Made by a program: the position numbers and the translations under genes. A stretch of DNA of 64,000 bases from Lachnoclostridium sp. GTDB taxonomy: Bacteria; Bacillota; Clostridia; Lachnospirales; Lachnospiraceae. Location of the stretch: assembly GCA_023664665.1 (NCBI GenBank), contig JAMPEY010000006.1:62001-126000 (forward strand). Reading direction: 5' to 3'. Positions within the stretch are counted from its first letter, which is position 1; each line of letters starts with the position of its first letter. The notes below the pieces were generated by a model that made no database searches, had not been told where the DNA came from, and saw only the letters and a program-made list of their open reading frames with translations. Shown piece after piece: positions 25,950 to 34,387 of the stretch.

Positions 25950-26882
25950 ATGAAGCCCGTATATATGATTAACGGATTTTTGGAAAGCGGCAAGACGGAA
26001 TTTATTTGCTTTACTTTAAACCAGCCGTACTTTCAAATCAAAGGAAAAACCCTTCTCCTTGTGTGTGAGGAAGGGGAAAAGGAATACGAGGAGTCTCTTC
26101 TTAGGAAGAGCCGCACGGAGTTGGAAATCATTGAAAATGAGGAAGATTTTACTCCGGCGCATTTGACGGAACTTGAAAGAAAGCATAAGCCTGAGCGGAT
26201 TATTATTGAGTATAACGGCATGTGGAATTTCAAAAATGTGAAGCTGCCCATGTTCTGGAAGGTTGAGCAGCAGATTACCACCATTGACGGCTCCACTTTT
26301 CCCATGTATTACACCAATATGCGCTCTCTGCTTGCGGAGATGATACGAAAGTCGGAGCTGATCATCTTTAACCGTTGTGACAATGTGCGCGACGAATTGA
26401 ATGGCTATAAACGCAATATCAAAGCAGTGAATCCTTCTGCCGAAGTGGTGTTCGAGGATGCCAACGGCGAGATTGATGAGATTTTTGAGGAAGACCTTCC
26501 CTATGATTTAAAGCAGGAGCTGATTGTGCTGGACGATGCGGGATATGGTATCTGGTATCTGGATTCCATGGAGCATCTGGAGAGGTATATCGGTAAAAAA
26601 CTACAGTTTACCGCTATGGTTCTAAAGCCGGAAGAATTTCCCGAAGGATATTTTGTGCCGGGGCGCATGGCAATGACCTGTTGTGCGGACGATATGGCGT
26701 TTTTGGGCTATGCCTGCGAATATGCGGGAGTGGCTTCCTTAAAACAGCAGGAATGGGTTAAGGTGACGGCAACGGTAACAAGGGAATATTGGAAAGATTA
26801 TAAGGGGGAAGGTCCCGTGCTCCATGCCATTAGCGTGGAGAAAACCAGAGCTCCCAAGGAAAAGATAATCAGTTTCACTTAA
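25950..26882 (+). CDS. CobW-like GTPase fused to a YcgQ/DUF1980-type C-terminal domain
   Basis: 310 residues from ATG 25950 (GAAAGG site). The N-terminal half is a COG0523-like P-loop domain with a variant Walker A, GFLESGKTEF, and EYNGMW; the usual CxCC motif is missing. The C-terminal about 110 residues (KLQFTAMVLKPEEF ... VPGRMAMTCCADDMAFLGYACEY ... WVKVTATV) resemble the C-terminal part of the YcgQ/DUF1980 (TIGR03943) membrane proteins that travel with permease YcgR. In Bacillus the ycgRQ genes belong to the Zur zinc regulon, so a paired role with the upstream GTPase in zinc handling is a reasonable inference. Confidence 0.7.
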   Translation: MKPVYMINGFLESGKTEFICFTLNQPYFQIKGKTLLLVCEEGEKEYEESLLRKSRTELEIIENEEDFTPAHLTELERKHKPERIIIEYNGMWNFKNVKLPMFWKVEQQITTIDGSTFPMYYTNMRSLLAEMIRKSELIIFNRCDNVRDELNGYKRNIKAVNPSAEVVFEDANGEIDEIFEEDLPYDLKQELIVLDDAGYGIWYLDSMEHLERYIGKKLQFTAMVLKPEEFPEGYFVPGRMAMTCCADDMAFLGYACEYAGVASLKQQEWVKVTATVTREYWKDYKGEGPVLHAISVEKTRAPKEKIISFT

Positions 26883-26894
26883 GAGGATAAGGAA

Positions 26895-27674
26895 ATGGCG
26901 CCGGAAAACGAAAAGGAGAGACAGCAGTTTAAGAACCGTCTGAAAGAGCTTGCGGACAAATCCTATGCTCAGGGAATTTTTACATTTACAGGATTTCTGG
27001 GACTCAGTGAACAGGAGTTGTTCTGGCAGACGGAGCCGGAGCTTAAATTTGCGGGATATACCCTTTTTGGAGGAAGCAAGAGCGCGGAGCGCAAAGTGGT
27101 GCGTTTCGGGGACAGCGGCGAATGGGGGTATGAGACCGCATTTCCCATTGCCTGTATTCACATAAAGCCCAAGCTGCCTAAATTTGCCGATATTCTCTCC
27201 CACAGGGATTTTCTGGGAGCTTTAATGAATCTGGGCATAGAGCGGAGTACGGTAGGAGATATTATCGTAGGGGATAAGGAAGGATATTTTTTCTGTCTGG
27301 AGACGGTGGCGGAATTTATCTGTCATAATTTAAATCAAATCAGGCATACCAATGTTGAGTGCAGCATAGTGAATCCCGGTGATGAAATTTCACTGATAAA
27401 TGCCGACGAACCGGAGAAGATAACGGTTCAGGTGGCGTCTTTGCGGCTGGATGCCGTTCTTGCAAAGGTGTACCGCAAATCCCGCAGTGAATGTCAGGAA
27501 TGGATTTGCGGCGGCAAGGTCTATGTGGACGGCAGACTTTGCGAAAATCCATCCAGAAGTTTGAAGGACGGCGAGACCGTGAATGCCCGCGGGTACGGAA
27601 AATTTGTGTTTCTTGGGGAAGCGGGAACTACCCGCAAGGGAAAGCTGAGTGTAGAAGCCGCAGTATATCATTAG
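26895..27674 (+). CDS. ylmH: YlmH-type RNA-binding protein with S4 domain
   Basis: 259 residues. The N-terminal two thirds follow the YlmH pattern (FTGFLGLSEQ, FGGSKSAERKVVRFG, HRDFLGALMNLGIERSTVGDIIV). The C-terminal S4 RNA-binding domain covers residues about 180-240 (LRLDAVLAKVYRKSRSECQEWICGGKVYVDG). In Bacillus relatives this protein acts in ribosome-associated quality control/rescue and lies in the division cluster; here it follows two CobW-type genes. Its stop codon (27672-27674) falls at the start of the 155-bp direct repeat. Confidence 0.88.
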   Translation: MAPENEKERQQFKNRLKELADKSYAQGIFTFTGFLGLSEQELFWQTEPELKFAGYTLFGGSKSAERKVVRFGDSGEWGYETAFPIACIHIKPKLPKFADILSHRDFLGALMNLGIERSTVGDIIVGDKEGYFFCLETVAEFICHNLNQIRHTNVECSIVNPGDEISLINADEPEKITVQVASLRLDAVLAKVYRKSRSECQEWICGGKVYVDGRLCENPSRSLKDGETVNARGYGKFVFLGEAGTTRKGKLSVEAAVYH

Positions 27675-27825
27675 TTCGGGGTCAGATTCAGGATTTCGAT
27701 ATATGCGAGGTGCTTTGGATGTATTCTTATACCATGATGCAATGGGTTTTCTTTTTTTATTTATACTGTTTTCTCGGATGGGTTGTGGAGTCCTTTTATG
27801 TGTCGTTAAAAAGCAGGAAGCTTGT
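27671..27825 (+). repeat. Left 155-bp direct repeat flanking the restriction-modification island
   Basis: Runs from TTAGTTCGGG to GGAAGCTTGT and matches 30137-30291 at 151 of 155 positions (three differences at 27681-27686, one near 27814). It covers the ylmH stop, the spacer and the first 36 codons of the CmpB-type gene. This is consistent with a long target duplication made when the island inserted. Confidence 0.93.
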
Positions 27826-27898
27826 TTGTATTAGTGTTTCGGAATTGGCTCGCAGAATGGGAATGTCACCACAAAATTTGAATGCAAATTCGTATTAA
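27719..27898 (+). pseudogene. Truncated CmpB-type membrane protein start joined to an HTH-like tail
   Basis: Codons 1-36 are identical in protein sequence to the intact gene at 30185 (MYSYTMMQWVFFFYLYCF onward). At the repeat end the frame switches into foreign sequence encoding SVSELARRMGMSPQNLN, which looks like a helix-turn-helix fragment, and stops after 59 codons. If translated it would be one membrane helix plus a short tail. The HTH-like piece may be left from a regulator of the restriction-modification genes. Confidence 0.8.
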
Positions 27899-27917
27899 AT
27901 GATGGAGAGTTTGTCTA

Positions 27918-29159
27918 ATGAAAAACATAAACTTGAAAGAGGAGAACTTTTTGGAAAGAGAGTATTCTTTAGAGGAAGAGTATGAGAAATTCAAAGATAA
28001 CAGAGATGTGATTTCATTGTTTTCAGGGGCGATGGGGTTGGATATTGGTCTTGGAAAAGCAGGATTGAATATTGTGTTGGGACAAGATTTTGAACCAGCC
28101 TGTGTAGAAACAATGAAAGCGAATGGGCATAAGGTTTTGGGGGGAGATATCAGAGAAATAAAGCCGGAAACACTTTTGGAATTGACGGGTTTGCAAGTTG
28201 GGGAACCGTTTATGATTTGTGGGGGACCGCCTTGCCAGCCATTTTCTACAGCGGGGAAGAGGCTTGGAATCAATGACCCCAGAGGAAGCCTTTTCATGGA
28301 TTTCATCAGAATGATAAATTACATTCGCCCACGTTTTTTTGTAATGGAGAATGTAAAAGGCATAGTTTCGGCGCCTTTAAAACATGTTTCAGCGCCTGAA
28401 AGAATGAAGGATGCTTCGGAACAAAAACTAGAAACAGTTTTGGATGTGATTTTGTCAGAGTTTAATAAACTGGGTTATAAAACTATTTATGGCATATTGG
28501 ATGCTGTAAATTATGGGGTTCCGCAGTTTAGGGAACGTTTTGTGTTGATAGGAAGCAGGGATAATGAAGATATATTTTTACCGATGCCAACACATTTTCA
28601 GCTTCACCAGAATTCAGAGTATAGATGGAGGACGGTAGGGGATGTTATAAAAGACTTGGAGGATGCCCCAGGCGAGTATACGCCCTTAAGCGGTGACAGG
28701 AAAAAATATTTACATATGGTTCCGGAAGGTGGCAACTGGAAGGATTTACCACAAGAGATCATTCCTGCGGCTATGGGAGGGGCTTATGAGTCTGGCGGAG
28801 GCAAGGTTGGGTTTTACAGAAGGTTGTCATATGCACAGCCTGCCCCGACTATTACTACATCTCCGGCGCAGAAAGCCACAATGCTTTGCCATCCTAAACA
28901 AGATAGACCGCTGAGTATAAAGGAGTATGCCAGGATCCAGCAGTTTCCGGATGATTGGAAATTTATCGGAACTATATCTGCAAAATACAGGCAGATTGGA
29001 AATGCGGTTCCGGTTGGATTAGCGGAAGCAATTGGGAGGGCAGTCATATCAACAGCGGATAGAACATCTATGATAGACACAAAACGCTTTAGAGGGACAA
29101 GTGTACATAACAAGATAAGAAGCGCAATGGAATTAGGAGGCAGTTCGTATGGCGATTAA
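27918..29159 (+). CDS. Type II DNA (cytosine-5) methyltransferase
   Basis: 413 residues. The m5C motifs run in order: motif I DVISLFSGAMGLDIGL, motif IV GGPPCQPFSTAG with the catalytic Cys, motif VI FVMENVKG, motif VIII QFRERFVLIG, and motif X RQIGNAVPV. The stretch between motifs VIII and X (residues about 215-340) holds the target-recognition domain; the recognised sequence cannot be read from it. The gene is visibly more AT-rich than its neighbours and overlaps the nuclease gene by 11 bases, which fits co-expression. Confidence 0.95.
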   Translation: MKNINLKEENFLEREYSLEEEYEKFKDNRDVISLFSGAMGLDIGLGKAGLNIVLGQDFEPACVETMKANGHKVLGGDIREIKPETLLELTGLQVGEPFMICGGPPCQPFSTAGKRLGINDPRGSLFMDFIRMINYIRPRFFVMENVKGIVSAPLKHVSAPERMKDASEQKLETVLDVILSEFNKLGYKTIYGILDAVNYGVPQFRERFVLIGSRDNEDIFLPMPTHFQLHQNSEYRWRTVGDVIKDLEDAPGEYTPLSGDRKKYLHMVPEGGNWKDLPQEIIPAAMGGAYESGGGKVGFYRRLSYAQPAPTITTSPAQKATMLCHPKQDRPLSIKEYARIQQFPDDWKFIGTISAKYRQIGNAVPVGLAEAIGRAVISTADRTSMIDTKRFRGTSVHNKIRSAMELGGSSYGD

Positions 29160-29889
29160 CAATTCTTATGATGAAGCAGCAGTAGTGCAAGCAATAGCAA
29201 AAGCCTTGGAAACATTTTATGGAACCTTGATCGAAAAGATTGATGCACTTGATATCAGGAAAGTTATCAAAAGAAAAAATCCATATCTGTACCGTGCAAA
29301 AGCAATGGAAAGTGCATCAGAGATAGTGGAGTCTGTATTAAGTGCGTTTGTGACATCCAGTGAGGAGACTATTTTCGGCAACTGTTTTTTTGAACCGATC
29401 GCTATTGCGGTAAGCGGCGGAAATAAAGCGCTTGCAGAGGGGATTGATTTAATGATACAAGACGATAGCAATAATATAATTTATGCTATTGCTGTCAAGA
29501 GTGGACCGGCTGTATTTAATGCGGACAGCAAAAAGCGTCAGGAGCAGAATTTTATGGCAGCAGCTAAATTGGCGCAACAGGTTAAGGCAAGATATGAAGC
29601 GTATATTGGATATTGTTATGGTAAGAAAAAGGATAACGGCAGGGGTAAGCCAAAGATGTATCAGGAATTGGCAGGCAAACAGTTCTGGGCGGAGCTTACA
29701 GGCGATGAGGATTTTTATCTTAAGATAATTACCTTTATGGGAACAATGCCGGAACAATATGTCGCATCCTACAAGGAAAGCTATAATAAGGCGGCGAACA
29801 GACTGATCAGGGAGTTCTCAAATAGTTTCTGTAAAGAAGACGGGGCTATTGACTGGGAAAAGCTGGTTGAATTTAACTCCGGAGATTAA
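29149..29889 (+). CDS. Type II restriction endonuclease, PmeII-like
   Basis: 246 residues. Motifs recalled for the PmeII family are visible: KRKNPYLYRAKAM, a SSEETIFGNCFFEPIAI segment and the PD-(D/E)xK-like core EGIDLMIQDDSNNIIYAIAVKSGP, where Asp and Lys would bind metal and act in catalysis. It starts inside the 3' end of the methyltransferase gene, preceded by AGGAGG. Pairing with the m5C methyltransferase in one operon makes a complete restriction-modification system likely. The specificity is unknown. Confidence 0.85.
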   Translation: MAINNSYDEAAVVQAIAKALETFYGTLIEKIDALDIRKVIKRKNPYLYRAKAMESASEIVESVLSAFVTSSEETIFGNCFFEPIAIAVSGGNKALAEGIDLMIQDDSNNIIYAIAVKSGPAVFNADSKKRQEQNFMAAAKLAQQVKARYEAYIGYCYGKKKDNGRGKPKMYQELAGKQFWAELTGDEDFYLKIITFMGTMPEQYVASYKESYNKAANRLIREFSNSFCKEDGAIDWEKLVEFNSGD

Positions 29890-29952
29890 GATGCTGTATG
29901 AAAACTGTTTTGGTTTTTTATGAGAGAGGGAAACAAAAAGAAGTAAACGCAG

Positions 29953-30136
29953 ATGATAGATGGGAAAGTATGTGCGGATCACATTCATATGTATGTGGGA
30001 ATACCGCCCAAGATCAGCATATCAGAATTTAAAGAGCCTCCTATAGGAGGCAACCAGTAAAGAAGGTTCTGCGGAACCAGAGAAGTACCCCGGAGGGGGT
30101 AAAATTAAACCCCCATTTGAAATGAGGGTTGCTAAC
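29953..30136 (+). pseudogene. IS200-type transposase remnant with right-end hairpins
   Basis: A 35-codon frame (29953-30060) reads VCADHIHMYVGIPPKISISEF, the His-x-His (HUH) centre of IS200/IS605 TnpA, joined directly to a short C-terminal tail ending GGNQ; most of the gene is deleted. Downstream are GGTTC/GGAACC, CCCCGGAGGGGG and AACCCCCAT...ATGAGGGTT hairpins ending GCTAAC, typical of an IS200-family right end. This end abuts the second direct repeat. The 29890-29952 stretch shows nothing recognisable. Confidence 0.75.
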
Positions 30137-30291
30137 TTAGTTCGGGATCCGCTTCAGGATTTCGATATATGCGAGGTGCTTTGGATGTATTCTTATACCA
30201 TGATGCAATGGGTTTTCTTTTTTTATTTATACTGTTTTCTCGGATGGGTTGTGGAGTCCTTTTATGTGTCGTTAAAAAGTAGGAAGCTTGT
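30137..30291 (+). repeat. Right 155-bp direct repeat flanking the restriction-modification island
   Basis: Partner of 27671-27825 (151/155 identical by eye). It contains the ribosome site GAGGTG and first 36 codons of the intact CmpB-type gene. Confidence 0.93.
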
Positions 30292-31207
30292 GAACCGGGG
30301 CTTTATGCGGGGACCTTTTCTTCCGCTGTATGGCAGCGGCGCAATCATGATGCTTGTGGTATCCATGCCCTTTCAGGACAATCCGCTTTTGGTGTATGTG
30401 GCGGGCTGTATCGGCGCGACCGCTTTGGAATATGTGACGGGAGTCACGATGGAAGCGTTGTTTAAAGTCAGGTATTGGGATTATTCCCAAAACAAGTTTA
30501 ATTTTCAGGGGCATATCTGCCTGTTCACTACCCTTGCATGGGGATTTCTTACGATATTGATGACGGAAGTGGTACACAGACCCATAGAAAAATTTGTATT
30601 ATCGCTGCCCCAGTCCCTGTTGTCGGTTATGACCTATGCGCTCACCGCAGGAATTGCGGCGGATTTTGCCCTGTCCTTTAAGGCGGCTCTCGATTTGCGT
30701 GATGTATTGGTTCGGATGGAAAAGGCAAAGGAAGAACTCTTGCATATCAGAACGCGGCTGGATGCCTTGATTGCGGCGGCAGGAGAGGATATTTCCGGTT
30801 ACAGGGAGAGCCTTGCGGAAAACAGGGATAATTTCAAAGAAGGAATCTCGGGTTATGTGGAGAGTTGGAAGGGAAGCCTTGAGGAGGTAAAGGAAAGTAT
30901 CGAGGAAAAGCTGGAACACATGAAGAATCTGGCGGCGGTATCCGCGGACGACGCAGAAGAAAAAGTCACGGAGGACGGAATCGCGAAAAAGCCGGAGAGC
31001 AGATGGTCAGGCATTCGCAGGGAATTACAGGAGCTTCGGGCAAATTACTTAAAAAATGTGGAAGAGCGGAGAAAATTGGGGGCGTTGAGAGATTTTTTCC
31101 AGAAAGCGCTGATTGCCGCCCATCCCTCCATGTACTCGGAACGGTTTAAGGAGGCATTGGAGGAACTCAGACAGAATTTAAAAGATGGGACGGATAAGCA
31201 TTCCTGA
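30185..31207 (+). CDS. CmpB-type multi-pass membrane protein (putative ABC transporter permease family)
   Basis: 340 residues from ATG 30185. The N-terminal about 195 residues have five or so membrane segments, with motifs FLGWVVESFYVS, RGFMRGPFLPLYGSGA and EYVTGVTMEALFKVRYWDYSQNKFNFQGHICL typical of the ABC_trans_CmpB/PF06541 family. The rest is a charged, probably coiled-coil cytoplasmic tail (residues about 200-340) ending in basic and acidic repeats. The family name does not prove transport. Its 5' end was duplicated by the upstream island, but this copy is complete and keeps its ribosome site. Confidence 0.8.
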   Translation: MYSYTMMQWVFFFYLYCFLGWVVESFYVSLKSRKLVNRGFMRGPFLPLYGSGAIMMLVVSMPFQDNPLLVYVAGCIGATALEYVTGVTMEALFKVRYWDYSQNKFNFQGHICLFTTLAWGFLTILMTEVVHRPIEKFVLSLPQSLLSVMTYALTAGIAADFALSFKAALDLRDVLVRMEKAKEELLHIRTRLDALIAAAGEDISGYRESLAENRDNFKEGISGYVESWKGSLEEVKESIEEKLEHMKNLAAVSADDAEEKVTEDGIAKKPESRWSGIRRELQELRANYLKNVEERRKLGALRDFFQKALIAAHPSMYSERFKEALEELRQNLKDGTDKHS

Positions 31208-31219
31208 CCACAATCGCCG

Positions 31220-31245
31220 TAAGGGCCTGCGCAAGCAGGCCCTTA
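31220..31245 (+). terminator. Hairpin terminator after the CmpB-type gene
   Basis: TAAGGGCCTGC (31220-31230) pairs with GCAGGCCCTTA (31235-31245) around GCAA, followed by AT-rich AATAAATCTT. Confidence 0.7.
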
Positions 31246-31346
31246 AATAAATCTTAAAGTTTTCAACCCTTTTTTGTTAAAGAGTATTTTGCTACAATAA
31301 AACAAAGTGAAAAAAGCCCTGCAGTCAGGGCGGAAATGAGGAGAAG

Positions 31347-32045
31347 ATGTACAATATACTGATTTGCGATGACGAGGTGGACATTGTCAATGCGCTCAAA
31401 ATTTATCTTTCCAATGAGAATTACAATTTGTATGAGGCTTATAACGGGCGGGAAGCGCTGCAATGCGTTGCGGAGAAAGAGATTCATTTAGTGCTGTTAG
31501 ATATTATGATGCCGGAGATGGACGGCATTTCCGCCATGCTGGAGATTCGCAAACAGAGCAATGTGCCCATTATCCTGCTGACGGCCAAGAGCGAGGATGC
31601 GGATAAGGTTTTGGGACTTAATGTGGGAGCCGACGATTATATCACCAAGCCTTTTACTCCTATTGAGGTGACGGCGAGGGTGCGTTCCCAGCTGCGCCGG
31701 TATATGCAGCTTGGAGGAAGCGGCATAAGGACGGATATATTGAAAAACGGCAGTATAGAGCTGGATGATAAAGAAAAGAAGGTGACTTTGGACGGGGAAC
31801 CGGTTGCGCTGACCCCCACGGAGTATGATATTTTGAAGCTGTTGATGCAAAATCCCGGTCAGGTATTTTCGCCCAAGGAAATTTACCAGAAAATCTGGAA
31901 CGACCAGCCCTTTGGCAGTGAAAATACCGTTGCGGTACATATCAGGCATATCAGGGAGAAACTGGAAATCAATCCTGCGGAGCCGAGATATTTAAAAGTA
32001 GTCTGGGGGCAGGGATACAAGATGGAAAGGGGAAGAGGAGAATGA
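31347..32045 (+). CDS. OmpR-family response regulator
   Basis: 232 residues. The receiver domain has the phosphoacceptor Asp52 in LLDIMMPEMDG, the acidic pair near DDE at residues 8-10 and Lys in DYITKPFTP. The winged-helix DNA-binding domain covers about 130-230 (LTPTEYDILKLLMQNPGQVFSPKEIYQKIW ... VAVHIRHIREKLE). It overlaps the kinase gene by four bases (ATGA). AT-rich DNA with TACAAT near 31295 may be the promoter. The stimulus is unknown. Confidence 0.95.
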   Translation: MYNILICDDEVDIVNALKIYLSNENYNLYEAYNGREALQCVAEKEIHLVLLDIMMPEMDGISAMLEIRKQSNVPIILLTAKSEDADKVLGLNVGADDYITKPFTPIEVTARVRSQLRRYMQLGGSGIRTDILKNGSIELDDKEKKVTLDGEPVALTPTEYDILKLLMQNPGQVFSPKEIYQKIWNDQPFGSENTVAVHIRHIREKLEINPAEPRYLKVVWGQGYKMERGRGE

Positions 32046-34036
32046 AAAAAACTTTAACGGGCAGTACCGTGGCGAAAATCACAGCGGCTTTTCTGCTGGC
32101 AATCAGTTTTCTGGTGGGATGTGCGGGAGCATGGGTAACGCTGGTCATGCTGAACAGTGATGTTTATGCTTACGGTGAAAATGAGTCTACTTTGATAGAA
32201 GAGTTTTTGAAAAATCAGATAGTGCATGATTTCACATATCTCTCATTGGGTTCGGATGGCTGTGTGCTGAACGATGTGGAATGGATTTCCGAGTATTGCC
32301 AAAATACCAATCTGGAAGTGAATCTTATCAGTGACAAAGAGGATGAACTGGACTTGGTTTACTGTACCTTTACGGGCAGGGAAGCAGAGGTGGGCAACAA
32401 CTATTATATGTATGCCAGAGACTTTACCGCATATCTGGAAAAGGATGCGGAGAATCATACGGAAGAATGGTTTTTGGGAGCTTCATCCCGGTATCAGGAA
32501 GAGGGAAGCCTGGAATTAAAGAGTGTCGCGATAGAACAATATAACTTCCATATGATGTTATTTGTGAATCCCGAATTTCCGGTGAACGACAGGTATAAAG
32601 AACTGGCGGAGACCGCCCGTGCTCTTTACAAATGGCGTTATGCGGCGCCTGCCCTGGCCGGCGGCGGGCTGTTCTTTTTCCTGATATGCTTTATCTTCCT
32701 GATGTGTGCCGCCGGGCGTCATAACAGTGGTGATGAGGGAAGCAAAACAGTACAGCCTGGTCTGTTGAGTGGGATTCCCACGGATGTATTTGCCGTCGCG
32801 TATTTTTTTGTGGCGGCTATGGGAATTGGGCTCGGCGCATCTTTTTGCAGCGGACTGCCGAGTGTGCTTGCGGTTTTTATGACATTCGGACTGGCGGAGG
32901 TTATTCTGGGAACCGTTGTCTGCATGGAATTTGCCATCAGAATGAAACTGCGTACCTTTTGGAGAAATACCCTTATCTGGAAGATGCTGCGTTTTCTGCA
33001 TAAATGCCTGCGTATCTTTTTTGGGGGCATAAAAAGGCTGGGGGAGATGATACCCTTTACCATGGACGCAGTGATTGTTTTTTTGGCCGTATGCATTTTT
33101 GAATTTCTGGGGCTCATGATTTTTGGGAACGGTGAGTTAGCCGTGCTGTGGATATTGGAAAAGGCGGTGATGTTCCCGGCGGTAGTGTATTTTGCATGGA
33201 TGTGTGTCCAGTTGAAAAAGGGAAGCGCCGCATTGGCGGAGGGAAATTTGCAATACAAGATGAACACCTCCCACATGATACTGAATTTTAAGGAGCAGGG
33301 GGAAAATCTGAACCGGATTGCCCAGGGAATTAATGTCGCGGTGGAACAGCGCATGAAAAGCGAGCATTTGAAAACGGAGCTGATTACCAATGTCTCCCAT
33401 GATTTAAAAACCCCCCTGACCTCCATTATCAATTATGCGGATTTGATTGCCTCCGAATCGGGAAACAGCGAAAAAGTGGCGGAATATGCAGATGTCCTTT
33501 TGAGGCAGTCAAAGAGGCTGAAAAAACTTCTGGATGATTTGATGGAGGCGTCCAAAGCCACCACCGGAAATCTGGAAGTTACATTACAACCCTGTGAAAT
33601 CGGCGTACTGCTGACGCAGGCGGTGGGGGAATATGAACAGCGTTTTGCGGAAAAAGAGCTCAGGCTGATTACGAAACAGCCGGAGGAAGAGATACGGGTG
33701 ATGGCGGACGGCAGGCATTTGTGGCGGGTTTTTGACAATCTGTTAGGGAATATCTGCAAATATGCGCTGGAAGGTTCCCGAGTGTATCTTAGCGTGGAGA
33801 GAAAGGAATCCTGTGTCCGGATTATTTTCCGAAATATGTCAAAATATGTGCTGGACATTACGGGAGAAGAATTGGAGGAAAGATTTGTCAGAGGGGATAA
33901 ATCCAGACATATGGAAGGTAACGGGCTGGGACTTTCCATTGCCAAAAGCCTTATGGATCTGCAGGGCGGGCGCATGGAAGTTGTAACGGACGGGGATTTA
34001 TTTAAGGTGACACTGACCTTTTCTCCCATAGAATGA
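32042..34036 (+). CDS. Sensor histidine kinase, multi-membrane type
   Basis: 664 residues, cognate of the upstream regulator. One membrane helix near residues 9-32 and an outside domain of about 165 residues are followed by a helix near 200-225 and further hydrophobic helices between about 245 and 390. The HisKA block has His453 in NVSHDLKTPLTSI; the ATPase domain shows the N box (FDNLLGNICKYA) and GNGLGLSIAKSL. The layout resembles Firmicute kinases linked to wall stress or antibiotic response, but that is only a general likeness. Confidence 0.93.
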   Translation: MKKTLTGSTVAKITAAFLLAISFLVGCAGAWVTLVMLNSDVYAYGENESTLIEEFLKNQIVHDFTYLSLGSDGCVLNDVEWISEYCQNTNLEVNLISDKEDELDLVYCTFTGREAEVGNNYYMYARDFTAYLEKDAENHTEEWFLGASSRYQEEGSLELKSVAIEQYNFHMMLFVNPEFPVNDRYKELAETARALYKWRYAAPALAGGGLFFFLICFIFLMCAAGRHNSGDEGSKTVQPGLLSGIPTDVFAVAYFFVAAMGIGLGASFCSGLPSVLAVFMTFGLAEVILGTVVCMEFAIRMKLRTFWRNTLIWKMLRFLHKCLRIFFGGIKRLGEMIPFTMDAVIVFLAVCIFEFLGLMIFGNGELAVLWILEKAVMFPAVVYFAWMCVQLKKGSAALAEGNLQYKMNTSHMILNFKEQGENLNRIAQGINVAVEQRMKSEHLKTELITNVSHDLKTPLTSIINYADLIASESGNSEKVAEYADVLLRQSKRLKKLLDDLMEASKATTGNLEVTLQPCEIGVLLTQAVGEYEQRFAEKELRLITKQPEEEIRVMADGRHLWRVFDNLLGNICKYALEGSRVYLSVERKESCVRIIFRNMSKYVLDITGEELEERFVRGDKSRHMEGNGLGLSIAKSLMDLQGGRMEVVTDGDLFKVTLTFSPIE

Positions 34037-34077
34037 CAGTAGTTTTGCGGTTTCCCTTGTAACATTACAAATTTCTC

Positions 34078-34106
34078 TTGATTTGTGTGCCGATTTGCTT
34101 TATGAT
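34078..34106 (+). promoter_or_regulatory. Putative sigma-A promoter for citrate synthase
   Basis: TTGATT (34078-34083), a 17-base spacer and TATGAT (34101-34106). The transcript would have a long leader of about 275 bases. Confidence 0.6.
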
Positions 34107-34387
34107 AGAATAAGGAATCAGTTCAGAAATATGACAGTTCTTTTTCCGTTAAGCTTTTTCTTGAACAGACAGAACTTATTCTATACTTCTATCCTAGTGA
34201 AAATCAAGTGCAATGACATATCGAATTTGTCTTATTTTAGTTTGAAACAGTCGGAAATGCTATGTACTGTATAAGTGTCGGCCTGACGGTTTTGAAGGGA
34301 TGAAGTATTGCAATACCATGAGCAAAGCCATGGATTCAGCGCAAGCTGACTATTATACCATATCGGCAGCAGGAAGGGAGGAATTGA
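34107..34387 (+). other. Long leader before citrate synthase
   Basis: This gap has no convincing gene. Near the gene it contains the palindrome GTATTGCAATAC (about 34306-34317) and the hairpin CCATG/CATGG (about 34316-34333), then a purine-rich ribosome site AGGGAGG. I cannot match it to a known riboswitch; it may still regulate citrate synthase. Confidence 0.4.

Noticed and set aside
27491..27898. Longer frame running from inside ylmH through the left repeat
   Set aside because: It is out of frame with ylmH and its first half is a shadow; only the piece from ATG 27719 corresponds to the real truncated gene.
34290..34387. Possible GEMM/c-di-GMP riboswitch (GCAAAGCC piece) before citrate synthase
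   Set aside because: Only one motif piece is present; the partner segments and helices are missing.
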